A DNA stretch of 64,000 nt from Martinezella hainanensis (GTDB taxonomy: Bacteria; Pseudomonadota; Alphaproteobacteria; Rhizobiales; Rhizobiaceae), in contig NZ_FMAC01000005.1 in NCBI RefSeq assembly GCF_900094555.1, forward strand, positions 310,001 through 374,000, in the 5' to 3' direction. A program made the position numbers and the translations under genes. Shown piece by piece: positions 26,117-34,000 of this stretch. The notes below the pieces were generated by a model. It saw only the letters and a list, made by a program, of their open reading frames with translations, was not told the origin of the DNA and ran no database searches. Position 1 is the stretch's first letter; every line of letters starts with the position of its first letter.

Positions 26117-26995
26117 ATGGACATCTCACAGCTGCCGTTGAACGCGCTGCGCGTTTTCGAGGCCTCGGCGCGCCATTGCAGTTTCACGCGGGCGGGTCTT
26201 GAACTACGGGTCACGCAGACGGCGATCAGCCATCAGGTGAAGGCGCTCGAAGACGTGCTGGGCGTGACCCTCTTCAAGCGCCTGCCGCGCGGTCTTGCCT
26301 TGACCGATGAAGGGCATGCGCTGCTGCCGGTGCTGACCGATGCCTTCCGCCGCATGAGCGCCACGCTCAGCCAACTGGAGGAGGGGAACTTTGCCGAGAT
26401 CCTGACGATCGGTGTTGTCGGCACTTTCGCGATCGGCTGGCTCCTGCCGCGCCTTGCCGGCTTCAAGGCCCAGCATCCGCATGTCGATCTGCGCCTGAAG
26501 ACCAACAACAACCGCGCCGACATGGTGCTAGACGGGCTGGATTTCTTCCTGCGCTTCGGCGATGGCGCGTGGCACGGGACCGAGGCTATCCATCTGATGG
26601 ATGCACCCCTATCTCCCGTTTGCAGGCCCGATATAGGTGAACGATTGCGCACGCCTGCCGATCTCGCCGATGTCGAGCTTTTGCGATCCTACCGGGTCGA
26701 TGAATGGTCGCTCTGGTTCAGGGTGGCAGGCCTGCAGCCTCCCCATCTTCGGGGCTGGATGTTCGATTCCTCGCTGACGCTGGTGGAGGCCGCGGCACGC
26801 GGCGTCGGCGTCGCCCTCGTGCCGGTCGCCATGTTTTCCCATGACATCGAGGCCGGACGCATCATGCAGCCGTTCCAGATTACGGCGATGACCGGCAGCT
26901 ACTGGCTGACGCGATTGAAATCGCGGGCGGAGACGGCATCTATGAAGGTGTTTCGCCAGTGGTTGCTGGCGGAAATCGAGGACATGCCGGGCTAG
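26117..26995 (+). CDS. ampR: LysR-family regulator of beta-lactamase (AmpR-like)
   Basis: This 292-residue LysR protein has an N-terminal winged helix (SFTRAGLELRVTQTAISHQVKALE, about residues 22-45) and a periplasmic-binding-fold effector domain. The N-terminal PLNALRVFEASARH and the GcvA/AmpR style, with placement back to back with beta-lactamase genes, support AmpR. AmpR senses cell-wall fragments and activates ampC. If correct, the class A and class C enzymes are both inducible. A GcvA-like role cannot be excluded from sequence alone. It ends at a hairpin shared with the chemoreceptor gene. Confidence 0.8.
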   Translation: MDISQLPLNALRVFEASARHCSFTRAGLELRVTQTAISHQVKALEDVLGVTLFKRLPRGLALTDEGHALLPVLTDAFRRMSATLSQLEEGNFAEILTIGVVGTFAIGWLLPRLAGFKAQHPHVDLRLKTNNNRADMVLDGLDFFLRFGDGAWHGTEAIHLMDAPLSPVCRPDIGERLRTPADLADVELLRSYRVDEWSLWFRVAGLQPPHLRGWMFDSSLTLVEAAARGVGVALVPVAMFSHDIEAGRIMQPFQITAMTGSYWLTRLKSRAETASMKVFRQWLLAEIEDMPG

Positions 26996-27012
26996 GCTGG
27001 ACAAACGAAAAT

Positions 27013-27036
27013 GGCCCCGGACGTGAGTCCGGAGCC
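27013..27036. terminator. Terminator hairpin between convergent genes
   Basis: GGCCCCGGAC and GTCCGGAGCC pair with one mismatch around a GTGA tetraloop, 18 bases past the LysR stop. On the minus strand it is followed by ATTTTCGTTTG, a usable T-rich tail for the chemoreceptor transcript. Confidence 0.6.
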
Positions 27037-27085
27037 GATAGCAGGGAACGGGTTGGAATGCAGGCAATGACGGCAGCTAGCCGTC

Positions 27086-28588
27086 TCAGCTGGCGAGCTT
27101 CAATCTTACGGCCCCCGTCCGCGTGCCGGAGCGCACCGTCTTGAACCGGCCGACCAGACCGGCAAGCTCGTTGCTGATGTCGGCGAGATGCCGTGTCGAG
27201 GCATTCGTCTCTTCCATCAGCGCGACGTTCTGCTGGGTCATCTGATCCATGTTGCGCACTGCGGAGTTGATCTCGCTGATGCCGACGGCTTGTTCCTGCG
27301 TCGAACGGGCGATGGCGCCGACATTGCGGTCGATGGAGGCGACCTGATTACCGATCGTGGTCAGTGCCTCGCCGGTGCGGTTCACCAGTTCGACACCGCG
27401 ACGAACGTCGTTCGACGAGCGGTCGATCAGGTCCTTGATTTCCTTTGCCGCGGTTGTAGAGCGTTGCGCCAGCTCGCGGACTTCCTGCGCGACGACGGCA
27501 AAGCCCTTGCCCTGTTCGCCGGCTCGCGCAGCCTCGACGCCGGCGTTCAGTGCCAGAAGGTTGGTCTGGAACGCAATGTCGTCAATGACGGAGATGATAT
27601 CGGTCATCCTGCGCGACGAGGTTTCGATATCGCCCATGGCGGACACGGCCTGCTGGACGACTTCGCGGGAGCGCTCCGCCTCGGAAGCGGATTCCTTGAC
27701 AATTGCCTGGACCTCGCGCGTGCGTTCTGCCGTCTGTTCGGAAATGGTGGTGATCTGATCGATCGCGGCTGCACTTTCCTCGAGTGCGGACGCCTGCTGT
27801 TCCGTGCGTCGCGCCATGTTATCGGCGGCAGACGAGATCGAACCGGCTTCGTCGCGAACGCGCGTCACCGAATCTTCGATGCGTTGCATGGCGCTTCCGA
27901 GCGAGGAAAGCGACTCGTTATAGTTGCTCTTCAGAAGCTCGAATTCGGCTGAAAGGGCTTCGCTGATATCAGCCGTCAGGTCGCCATTCGCCAGCCCCTT
28001 CAGGGCGATTCCGAGCGCATTGAGGGCGCGCTCCTGCTCGCGTTGAGCAGCGGCGCGCTCGGATTCCGCGCGATCACGCTCATCGGCCAGCACCTGCAGG
28101 TAAACCGAAATGCCGTAATCCATGTCGACGAGGGCGGCCTTGACGATCGCCGACAGCCGCCGTGACAGGGCTTGTTCATGCTTGCGCCGCATGAAACTAT
28201 TGAGCTGCTGCGCGACGATCGAGCGCACCATGCCTTCGAGGATCAAGGCGTATCCACCAATGTACCAGCGCGGTTCGAGCCCGAGGCGGGCATGGGTCCT
28301 GCCGACGGCCGAGACCGCTTCGACATAGTCTGGGCCGTATTTGCCTGATGCGATCGTCTTCCAATGATCTTGCTGCTTGGATTTGGCATGCGCCACATGC
28401 TGCTGTGACGAGAAGAACTTCGACATCGCCGGATGTTTGACGATGCGCTCATAGAAGGTGTCGAGAGAGCCTCTGACGGCAGATTCGATGGTCGGCTGCA
28501 GCTCTGAAAGAGCCTGCCGGGCATCCTGCCCTAGTCCAACAAAGTCGAGCCGATCGTTCAACTCGTCCATTTTCGATGCGCGCACCAT
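27086..28588 (-). CDS. Globin-coupled methyl-accepting chemotaxis protein (HemAT-like)
   Basis: This 500-residue soluble chemoreceptor has no membrane helices. Residues about 15-180 are a protoglobin sensor with the marker VGRTHARLGLEPRWYIGGY, where H99 is the likely haem-ligating histidine. A coiled-coil linker follows (about 170-240), then the signalling hairpin with the conserved tip IDDIAFQTNLLALNAGVEAARAG. Family members sense oxygen for aerotaxis. The ATG at 28588 follows GGAGCAGGTT; another ATG lies six codons in. No C-terminal CheR-tether pentapeptide is seen. Confidence 0.88.
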   Translation of the reverse strand: MVRASKMDELNDRLDFVGLGQDARQALSELQPTIESAVRGSLDTFYERIVKHPAMSKFFSSQQHVAHAKSKQQDHWKTIASGKYGPDYVEAVSAVGRTHARLGLEPRWYIGGYALILEGMVRSIVAQQLNSFMRRKHEQALSRRLSAIVKAALVDMDYGISVYLQVLADERDRAESERAAAQREQERALNALGIALKGLANGDLTADISEALSAEFELLKSNYNESLSSLGSAMQRIEDSVTRVRDEAGSISSAADNMARRTEQQASALEESAAAIDQITTISEQTAERTREVQAIVKESASEAERSREVVQQAVSAMGDIETSSRRMTDIISVIDDIAFQTNLLALNAGVEAARAGEQGKGFAVVAQEVRELAQRSTTAAKEIKDLIDRSSNDVRRGVELVNRTGEALTTIGNQVASIDRNVGAIARSTQEQAVGISEINSAVRNMDQMTQQNVALMEETNASTRHLADISNELAGLVGRFKTVRSGTRTGAVRLKLAS

Positions 28589-28795
28589 AACCTGCTCCGA
28601 TGAAGAAATTACAAGCAGTTAGGGCATGGGCATGGTTAAAAATTTATTAGATTTGCAGCCGATTTTCGCGGCAAGATTGTCGCAGCTCCACAGAACTAGG
28701 TTGCGCCCGTTGGCGCATTGCAACGTCATTGCCCGTCTTGTCGGCATCTGCTAGAGGCTAGCGGTCATCACGTATCTCGCCATGGGGCAATTGGC

Positions 28796-28825
28796 ATGGG
28801 GAACTCCAAGTCAGCAGATAGATAA
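28796..28825 (+). CDS. Leader peptide of the CmlA-like gene (MGNSKSADR)
   Basis: A nine-codon ORF (ATG to TAA) lies 100 bases before the exporter start and stops at the first base of an attenuator hairpin. GGGG at 28784-28787 could serve as its ribosome binding site. The peptide resembles the nine-residue leader of integron cmlA, recalled as MSTSKNADK. They share M1, S4, K5, A7 and D8, with a basic residue at 9. In cmlA the nascent leader stalls ribosomes when chloramphenicol is present. A 31-residue overlapping ORF begins at 28782 in another frame and looks incidental. The rest of the gap 28589-28795 shows no clear feature. Confidence 0.72.
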   Translation: MGNSKSADR

Positions 28826-28916
28826 GCCGCAACAGCTTTTTGTTGTTGCGGCGTGCTGTCGAATTCATTGCAATTGAAGCCAGTGGCAGACGCCGCCCGA
28901 ACTCTCTTTCGAGCGG
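28826..28916 (+). promoter_or_regulatory. Translational attenuator of the CmlA-like exporter gene
   Basis: There are four complementary arms. Arm 1 (28826-28834, GCCGCAACA) pairs perfectly with arm 2 (28844-28852, TGTTGCGGC). Arm 3 (28893-28901) pairs with arm 4 (28908-28916) through eight base pairs and one mismatch. Arm 4 contains GAGCGG, the only good ribosome binding site candidate for the exporter, nine bases before its ATG. Arm 2 can instead pair with arm 3 over seven bases (GCGGCGT 28848-28854 with ACGCCGC 28890-28896). A ribosome stalled on the leader would cover arm 1, allow 2:3 pairing and free arm 4. Confidence 0.65.
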
Positions 28917-28925
28917 AATTTTCTC

Positions 28926-30122
28926 ATGTCTGACATACGCCCGTCATGGGCCTACTCGCTGCCGGCGGCGCTGCTGCTGATGGCGCCCTTTGATATCCTC
29001 GCCTCGCTGGCCATGGATATCTACCTTCCCGTCGTGCCGTCCATGCCCGGCATTCTCAACACGACGCCTGCGGTGATCCAACTGACGCTGAGCCTTTATA
29101 TGATCATGCTGGGTCTCGGTCAGGTCGCGTTCGGCCCGCTTTCGGATCGCATCGGGCGTCGTCCCGTCCTGCTGTCGGGCGCGCTTCTGTTCGCCGGCGC
29201 ATCCCTTGGAGCGGCGCTGTCATCGGATGCGACCGCCTTCGTGCTTTGCCGTCTATTGCAAGCGATCGGCGCCTCGGCGGCATTGGTCGCGACCTTCGCG
29301 ACGGTGCGCGATGTCTACGGCAATCGCCCGGAACAGGCCATTATCTACGCGACGTTCGGCTCGATACTGTCCTTCGTGCCCGCACTCGGCCCCATAGCCG
29401 GCGCCATGATTGCCGACCGGTTTGGATGGCGCGCCATCTTCGTCTTGCTTGCGATTCTTGCCCTGGCTGCGATTTCCCATGCCCTCGCGAATTGGCACGA
29501 AACGCGACCCGAAGGGGAGGCAGATCCACGCCGTTCCATATGGACGATCTTCAAAAGTCGATCGTTCTGGACCTATACGCTGGCCTTCAGTGCGGGCATG
29601 GGTACATTCTTCGTGTTCTTCTCGACCGCCCCGCGCGTTCTGATCGGCCGGGCGGGCTATTCCGAGCTTGGCTTCAGCATTGCCTTTGCAACGGTTGCCG
29701 TCGTGATGATCGTTACGGCGCGCTTTGCCGGATTGTTTGTCGAGAAATGGGGTGTCGCGGGCGGCGTTGCGCGGGGCATGATGCTGCTCCTTGCCGGCGC
29801 GGCTGCCCTTGTGCTTGGTCAACTCTATGGAGTGCCATCTTTTGCAAGCTTCGTGCTGCCGATGTGGATCATGGCGGTCGGCATCGTCCTTGCGGGATCG
29901 GTGACGGCAAATGGGGCACTGGCGGAGTTCGGCGATATCGCCGGATCTGCCGTGGCGTTCTATTTCTGCATTCAGAGCCTGATCGTAAGTCTGATAGGTA
30001 CCCTGGCGGTCACAACCTTGGACGGCGATAGCGCATGGCCGCTGATCGCTTTCGCCACGCTGATGGCGCTGCTGGTGCTGGCAGCACTTCATCTGTTGCA
30101 GCTTCGCAATGCCTTGGCCTGA
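28926..30122 (+). CDS. cmlA: CmlA/FloR-like phenicol exporter (Bcr/CflA MFS family)
   Basis: This 398-residue inner-membrane drug:proton antiporter has twelve helices. The N-terminus closely follows CmlA/FloR: WAYSLPAALLLMAPFDILA and MDIYLPVVPSMP, then FGPLSDRIGRRPVLL (motif A) and the FATVRDVYG region. Later segments such as FSAGMGTFFVFFSTAPRVL also match. Family members export chloramphenicol and sometimes florfenicol. The leader peptide and attenuator upstream support phenicol induction. Transcription ends at a long perfect hairpin. Resistance itself is inferred, and a broader Bcr-type substrate is possible. Confidence 0.84.
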   Translation: MSDIRPSWAYSLPAALLLMAPFDILASLAMDIYLPVVPSMPGILNTTPAVIQLTLSLYMIMLGLGQVAFGPLSDRIGRRPVLLSGALLFAGASLGAALSSDATAFVLCRLLQAIGASAALVATFATVRDVYGNRPEQAIIYATFGSILSFVPALGPIAGAMIADRFGWRAIFVLLAILALAAISHALANWHETRPEGEADPRRSIWTIFKSRSFWTYTLAFSAGMGTFFVFFSTAPRVLIGRAGYSELGFSIAFATVAVVMIVTARFAGLFVEKWGVAGGVARGMMLLLAGAAALVLGQLYGVPSFASFVLPMWIMAVGIVLAGSVTANGALAEFGDIAGSAVAFYFCIQSLIVSLIGTLAVTTLDGDSAWPLIAFATLMALLVLAALHLLQLRNALA

Positions 30123-30160
30123 ATTGATGAGCGCGCGGCGCTCATTGCGTAAAATCTGAA

Positions 30161-30198
30161 ATGACCGCCCGCGAAAGCTGGCTTTCGCGGGCGGTCAT
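30161..30198. terminator. Strong bidirectional terminator
   Basis: ATGACCGCCCGCGAAAGC and its exact complement GCTTTCGCGGGCGGTCAT form an 18-base perfect stem with a two-base nominal loop, followed by TTCGTTTCTT. It lies between the convergent exporter and LLM genes. Confidence 0.75.
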
Positions 30199-30271
30199 TT
30201 CGTTTCTTCCACTTCCTGCTTGATGCAAGGGTGCCTGTCGTCAGACGCTATCTTTGGTATTCATGACCATC

Positions 30272-31294
30272 CTAGCGCCATCCGAGTGCCGGTGCGACAT
30301 GCGTCAGGATAGACTCGATAACATGGGCGTTATAGTCGACCCCGAGCTGGTTCGGCACGGTCAAGAGCAGCGTATCCGCTGCGGCGATGGCTTCGTCCTT
30401 TACCAGCTCCTCGATCAGCACATCCGGCTCGGCGGCGTAGCTGCGGCCGAAAATGGCGCGTGTCTTCTCATCGATGAAACCGACCTTGTCCGAATCCTTG
30501 CCGCTGCTGCCGAAATAGGCGCGGTCGAGATCGTTCACCAGCGCGAAGATGCTGCGGCTGACCGAGACTCGAGGCTCGCGCGTGTGCCCGGCTTCTTTCC
30601 AGGCCTCGCGATATGCGCGGATCTGATCGGCCTGCTGGACGTGGAAGGGCAGGCCGCTTTCATCATCCTTCAGCGTCGAACTTTGCAGGTTCATGCCGAG
30701 CTTTGCTGCCCATACGGCCGTGGCATTGGAGCCGGCACCCCACCAGATCCGCTCGCGCAGGCCCTCGGAATAGGGTTCCAGGCGCAACAGGCCGGGCGGA
30801 TTGGGAAACATCGGCCGGGGATTGGGCTGGGCAAATCCTTCGCCGCGCAGGAGATCGAGCAGCACTTCCGTGTGCCTGCGGCCCATGTCGGCGTCGCTTT
30901 CGCCCTCCATCGGCGTATAGCCGAAATGGCGCCAGCCATCGATCACCTGTTCCGGCGAGCCGCGGCTGATGCCGAGCTGCAGCCGCCCGCCGGCGATAAG
31001 ATCGGCAGCGCCCGCATCCTCGGCCATATAGAACGGGTTCTCATAGCGCATGTCGATGACGGCGGTCCCGGTTTCGATACGGCTGGTCTTGGCGCCGACC
31101 GCAGCCAGCAGCGGGAAGGGCGAAGCGAGCTGACGGGCGAAATGGTGGACACGAAAATAGGCGCCGTCCGCACCCAATTGCTCGGCGGCGACGGCCAGAT
31201 CTATCGATTGCAGTAGCGTGTCGCCAGCAGAGCGCGTCTGCGATTGGGGTGAGGGCGTCCAGTGGCCGAATGAAAGGAAACCGATCTTCTTCAT
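30272..31294 (-). CDS. LLM-class flavin-dependent oxidoreductase
   Basis: This 340-residue bacterial-luciferase-like TIM-barrel protein has the opening strand KKIGFLSFGHW, an early active-site histidine region (RVHHFARQLASPFPLLAAVGA) and the LGISRGSPEQ loop. Such enzymes use reduced FMN to oxygenate organic substrates. No flavin reductase gene is adjacent. The neighbours are an exporter and an acetyltransferase, which give no pathway hint. Substrate unknown. Confidence 0.82.
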   Translation of the reverse strand: MKKIGFLSFGHWTPSPQSQTRSAGDTLLQSIDLAVAAEQLGADGAYFRVHHFARQLASPFPLLAAVGAKTSRIETGTAVIDMRYENPFYMAEDAGAADLIAGGRLQLGISRGSPEQVIDGWRHFGYTPMEGESDADMGRRHTEVLLDLLRGEGFAQPNPRPMFPNPPGLLRLEPYSEGLRERIWWGAGSNATAVWAAKLGMNLQSSTLKDDESGLPFHVQQADQIRAYREAWKEAGHTREPRVSVSRSIFALVNDLDRAYFGSSGKDSDKVGFIDEKTRAIFGRSYAAEPDVLIEELVKDEAIAAADTLLLTVPNQLGVDYNAHVIESILTHVAPALGWR

Positions 31295-31587
31295 GATACC
31301 ATCCTACAATATCCGGTTAGCACGGCCCGATTATGCGTCCTGCATGCCGAAGCAAATCCAGTCGAACATATCTGATACATCCGTTGCCTGCTCCTTCACG
31401 CTAGGACTCGCAAAAGGCCGTAGGTTCAGGCGCGTATATGTGCATGGATGCGTTTGGATGGAACAACACAATCTGTGAACTGATTGTCAATATCGATAGG
31501 GGCGTCGATACTCGATGAAGCCTTGACCGTTCTCCGGGTCGGGTTTGCCCCCTTTTAGTGCAACGGCTTCTGAGCCGATGCTGAAAG

Positions 31588-32010
31588 TCAGAAGATCTTC
31601 CGATAGAAATGGCGGGCCATCCCGCGCGGATAGTTTTCCAGCGTGCCGAAGCGCTCATAGCCCTGACGCTCGTAGAAGCCTGGGGCCTGAAAGCTGAACG
31701 TATCGAGCCAAACGCCGATGCACCCTTTGGCCTTGATGATGTCCTCCGCCTCGCGGATCAGCTTCGATCCGAAATCCGCGCCGCGCAGACTTTCCGGGAC
31801 GAAGAGCAGCTCGATGAAAGCCCAGTCGAAGTAGATCTGCGCCCAGAGACCGCCAATGATGCCGCCCGTTTCGTCGCGCAGCACGACGGCAATCGGCTGG
31901 TAATTCTCATTGCCCGCCTTTGCGGTGTTAAAGGCGTCCAGAGGCGCAAGAATCGCGCGGCGATCGGCGTCCGTCGGGCTATCCAGGACAGAAATAGTGG
32001 CGCTCGACAT
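31588..32010 (-). CDS. GNAT-family N-acetyltransferase
   Basis: This protein of about 140 residues has the GNAT core: beta4 region FIELLFVPESLRG, the acetyl-CoA loop RGADFGSKLIREAE (R-x-x-x-x-G/S pattern) and the C-terminal GFYERQGYERFGTLENYP typical of this fold. The ATG at 32010 (MSSATISV) is chosen, with GGAGAG upstream; in-frame ATGs at 32031 and 32061 could extend it. The acceptor substrate is unknown. The 31295-31587 gap before it shows no recognisable feature. Confidence 0.8.
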   Translation of the reverse strand: MSSATISVLDSPTDADRRAILAPLDAFNTAKAGNENYQPIAVVLRDETGGIIGGLWAQIYFDWAFIELLFVPESLRGADFGSKLIREAEDIIKAKGCIGVWLDTFSFQAPGFYERQGYERFGTLENYPRGMARHFYRKIF

Positions 32011-32170
32011 GATTGAATTTCTCTCCGGCATGGTTTTCTGCGTGTTTTCTAACATGAACAAATTTTAAGGAACACGTTAACAATCGGATAACGCACCGCA
32101 CCGAAACTGCCGCGCGTGTGAGTGCATCTCTCGCTTTCAACGTCCTTGAAACAAGAAATGGCAGGAAACT

Positions 32171-32671
32171 ATGTTTGCAAGAAATTTCGCCCCCGTTCTG
32201 GTCTTCGTCGCATTCAGCGCCGGTATCGCGCATGCGGAAGTGCCCGTCCGTATCGATCAATTCGATCATTGGGGCGCATATTCTTATAAATCCGGCGACA
32301 GCGTCAGTTGCTATGTTTTATCGAGGCCGGTTGCGCAGCAGCCAGCCAGTGTCGACCATGGCGATAACTTCTTCATCGTCTCGCGCCTGTCCCCCGGCGA
32401 CAAATTGGTTCCCGAAGCTGCAATGGGCTACGACCTGAAAGACGGTGCGCAGATGACGGCGACGGTCGGCGACAAGACGTTCCCGATGTTTACGAAAGAT
32501 CGGCACGGCTGGGTAAGGAACGAGGCACAGGAGCCGACCATGGTCAACGCCATGAAAGGCGGCGCACAGCTGCAGTTGCAGGCAACCTCGAAGCGTGGCA
32601 CCGAGACGAGCTATTCCTATTCTCTTTCCGGCATTACAGCCGCATTGAAGCGGATAGAGACTTGCCAGTGA
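32171..32671 (+). CDS. Invasion-associated locus B (IalB) family protein
   Basis: This 166-residue exported protein has a Sec signal peptide ending at AHAEV (about residue 22). It matches the IalB family layout: an opening WGAYSYKSGDSVSCYVLSRP, a conserved FFIVSRL strand, the K-x-F-P-M-F-T-K-D segment and the C-terminal SLSGITAALKRIETCQ. One cysteine lies near residue 47 and one at the end, suggesting a disulphide. Named from a Bartonella locus affecting erythrocyte invasion, the family is widespread in free-living rhizobia, where its role is unclear. GGCAGGA precedes the ATG. It appears to be a single-gene unit. Confidence 0.83.
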   Translation: MFARNFAPVLVFVAFSAGIAHAEVPVRIDQFDHWGAYSYKSGDSVSCYVLSRPVAQQPASVDHGDNFFIVSRLSPGDKLVPEAAMGYDLKDGAQMTATVGDKTFPMFTKDRHGWVRNEAQEPTMVNAMKGGAQLQLQATSKRGTETSYSYSLSGITAALKRIETCQ

Positions 32672-32784
32672 GGGCGGCGGCTTTTGAAGATCGACCGGCG
32701 ATTTCGTTGCGGCGAGTTGTGTAGAGGATAGGCGGATTGGCGTCTTCTCATTCCGCGGAGAAGGCGCCAGTCTGGGCTTTCGAA

Positions 32785-32818
32785 CTGATATCTCTTGTGA
32801 AATCAAAAATCCTGATAT
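32785..32818. promoter_or_regulatory. CTGATAT motifs upstream of the ArsR-type regulator
   Basis: Two copies of CTGATAT start at 32785 and 32812, 27 bases apart, within the 181-base gap ahead of the regulator. A third copy, as part of ATATCTGATAT, precedes the arabinofuranosidase gene at 33974-33984. The sharing suggests one regulator acts at both promoters. Confidence 0.38.
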
Positions 32819-32852
32819 AAATGAAACCTGTTGATGGGGAATTCAGGATTCG

Positions 32853-33782
32853 ATGAAGCGCGGCTTTCTGACAATTTATGCGGGTGAGAACGCGGCGGTC
32901 TTCCGGGCGCTTTCGGCGCCGGCGCGTGTCGATATGCTGAAGCTGCTCTGCGCCAGGGGCTCGCTGAATGTCAACGAGATCGCCCGGGAACTGGATCTGC
33001 CGCAATCGACCGTCGCAACGGGCATCATGATCCTGGAGGAGGCCGGTCTTGTCGAGACCAAGGCCGCGAAAGCGCGCAAGGGCTACCAGAAGATCTGCAC
33101 CGCGCTTTACGACGAAATCCTGCTCAGCTTCGAGGACCAGGCCTTCAAGCATGACGAGGACGTGATCGAAGTCGCCATGCCGATCGGCCTCTATACGAGC
33201 TGCGAGACGCATGCACCATGCGGGCTATGCTCGACCGAGGGCGTCATTGGTCTGCTCGACGTTCCCGACTATTTTCTCGATCCGCAACGCATGCAGGCTG
33301 GTCTTCTTTGGTTCGGCCGCGGCCATGTCGAATATAAATTCCCGAATAATGCCAAGATCTTGAACCGGAACGTCAACGCCATCGAATTCTCGATGGAGCT
33401 GTCCTCCGAGGTGCCTGGCACCAATCCGGACTGGCCGTCCGACATCACCGTCTGGATCAACGGTGTCGCCGTCGGCACATGGACGTCTCCCGGCGATTAC
33501 GGCGACAAGCGTGGGGCTTTCACGCCAAGCTGGTGGAAGCTGGAAGGTTCGCAATATGGCAAGCTCAAGACCTGGCGAATCTCGAAGAAGGGCACGTTCA
33601 TCGACGGCGTTGCCGCTTCCGATGTGACGATCGATGATCTCGCCATCAGCCAGCATTCGTCGATCCGCTTGCGGATCGGGATTGCCGAGGATGCGCGTAA
33701 CACCGGCGGCATCAATATTTTTGGCCGCGGCTTCGGCAATTATGGCCGCGATATCCTGATGCGCATCGATTTGGCGCAATAG
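32853..33782 (+). CDS. ArsR-type HTH regulator with large C-terminal sensor domain
   Basis: This 309-residue protein is three times longer than classic ArsR repressors. Residues about 10-90 are an ArsR winged helix (LNVNEIARELDLPQSTVATGIMILEEAGL). A cysteine cluster follows near residues 115-126 (CETHAPCGLC). The remaining 180 residues are beta-rich, with aromatic patches such as WINGVAVGTWTSPGDYG and SWWKLEG, suggestive of a jelly-roll ligand domain. It lies 218 bases upstream of the GH51 gene in the same direction. A role sensing an arabinoside or arabinose is inferred. The cysteines could bind metal or form a redox switch. Confidence 0.75.
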   Translation: MKRGFLTIYAGENAAVFRALSAPARVDMLKLLCARGSLNVNEIARELDLPQSTVATGIMILEEAGLVETKAAKARKGYQKICTALYDEILLSFEDQAFKHDEDVIEVAMPIGLYTSCETHAPCGLCSTEGVIGLLDVPDYFLDPQRMQAGLLWFGRGHVEYKFPNNAKILNRNVNAIEFSMELSSEVPGTNPDWPSDITVWINGVAVGTWTSPGDYGDKRGAFTPSWWKLEGSQYGKLKTWRISKKGTFIDGVAASDVTIDDLAISQHSSIRLRIGIAEDARNTGGINIFGRGFGNYGRDILMRIDLAQ

Positions 33783-33973
33783 TATCGTAATTTGTGATAC
33801 ATAGCATATTGTCGGAGCTGAATTCCGATAAGTCATATTTTTCATAAGTCGCTGATTTTTCGGGATATTTTATCAATCCGCGGGCGATGTTCTTGTGGCT
33901 TTTGTGATATTTTCCGCCGTGAGTGCGTTGACGACCTTCCAAAAGTGTATCAAGATCAAGGTATAAGAACGAA

Positions 33974-33984
33974 ATATCTGATAT
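33974..33984. promoter_or_regulatory. Candidate operator ATATC-T-GATAT before abfA
   Basis: A perfect 11-base palindrome ends 16 bases before the arabinofuranosidase start and contains the CTGATAT core found twice upstream of the ArsR-type gene. In the same 218-base gap, GTATC/GATAC (33782-33800) forms a further inverted repeat. Confidence 0.42.
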
Positions 33985-34000
33985 ATATGGGAGGAAGGCC

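Noticed and set aside
28782..28877. A 31-residue ORF overlapping the MGNSKSADR leader in another frame
   Set aside because: Its peptide matches no known leader and it reads through the hairpin. The nine-codon ORF ends exactly at arm 1 and resembles the cmlA leader.
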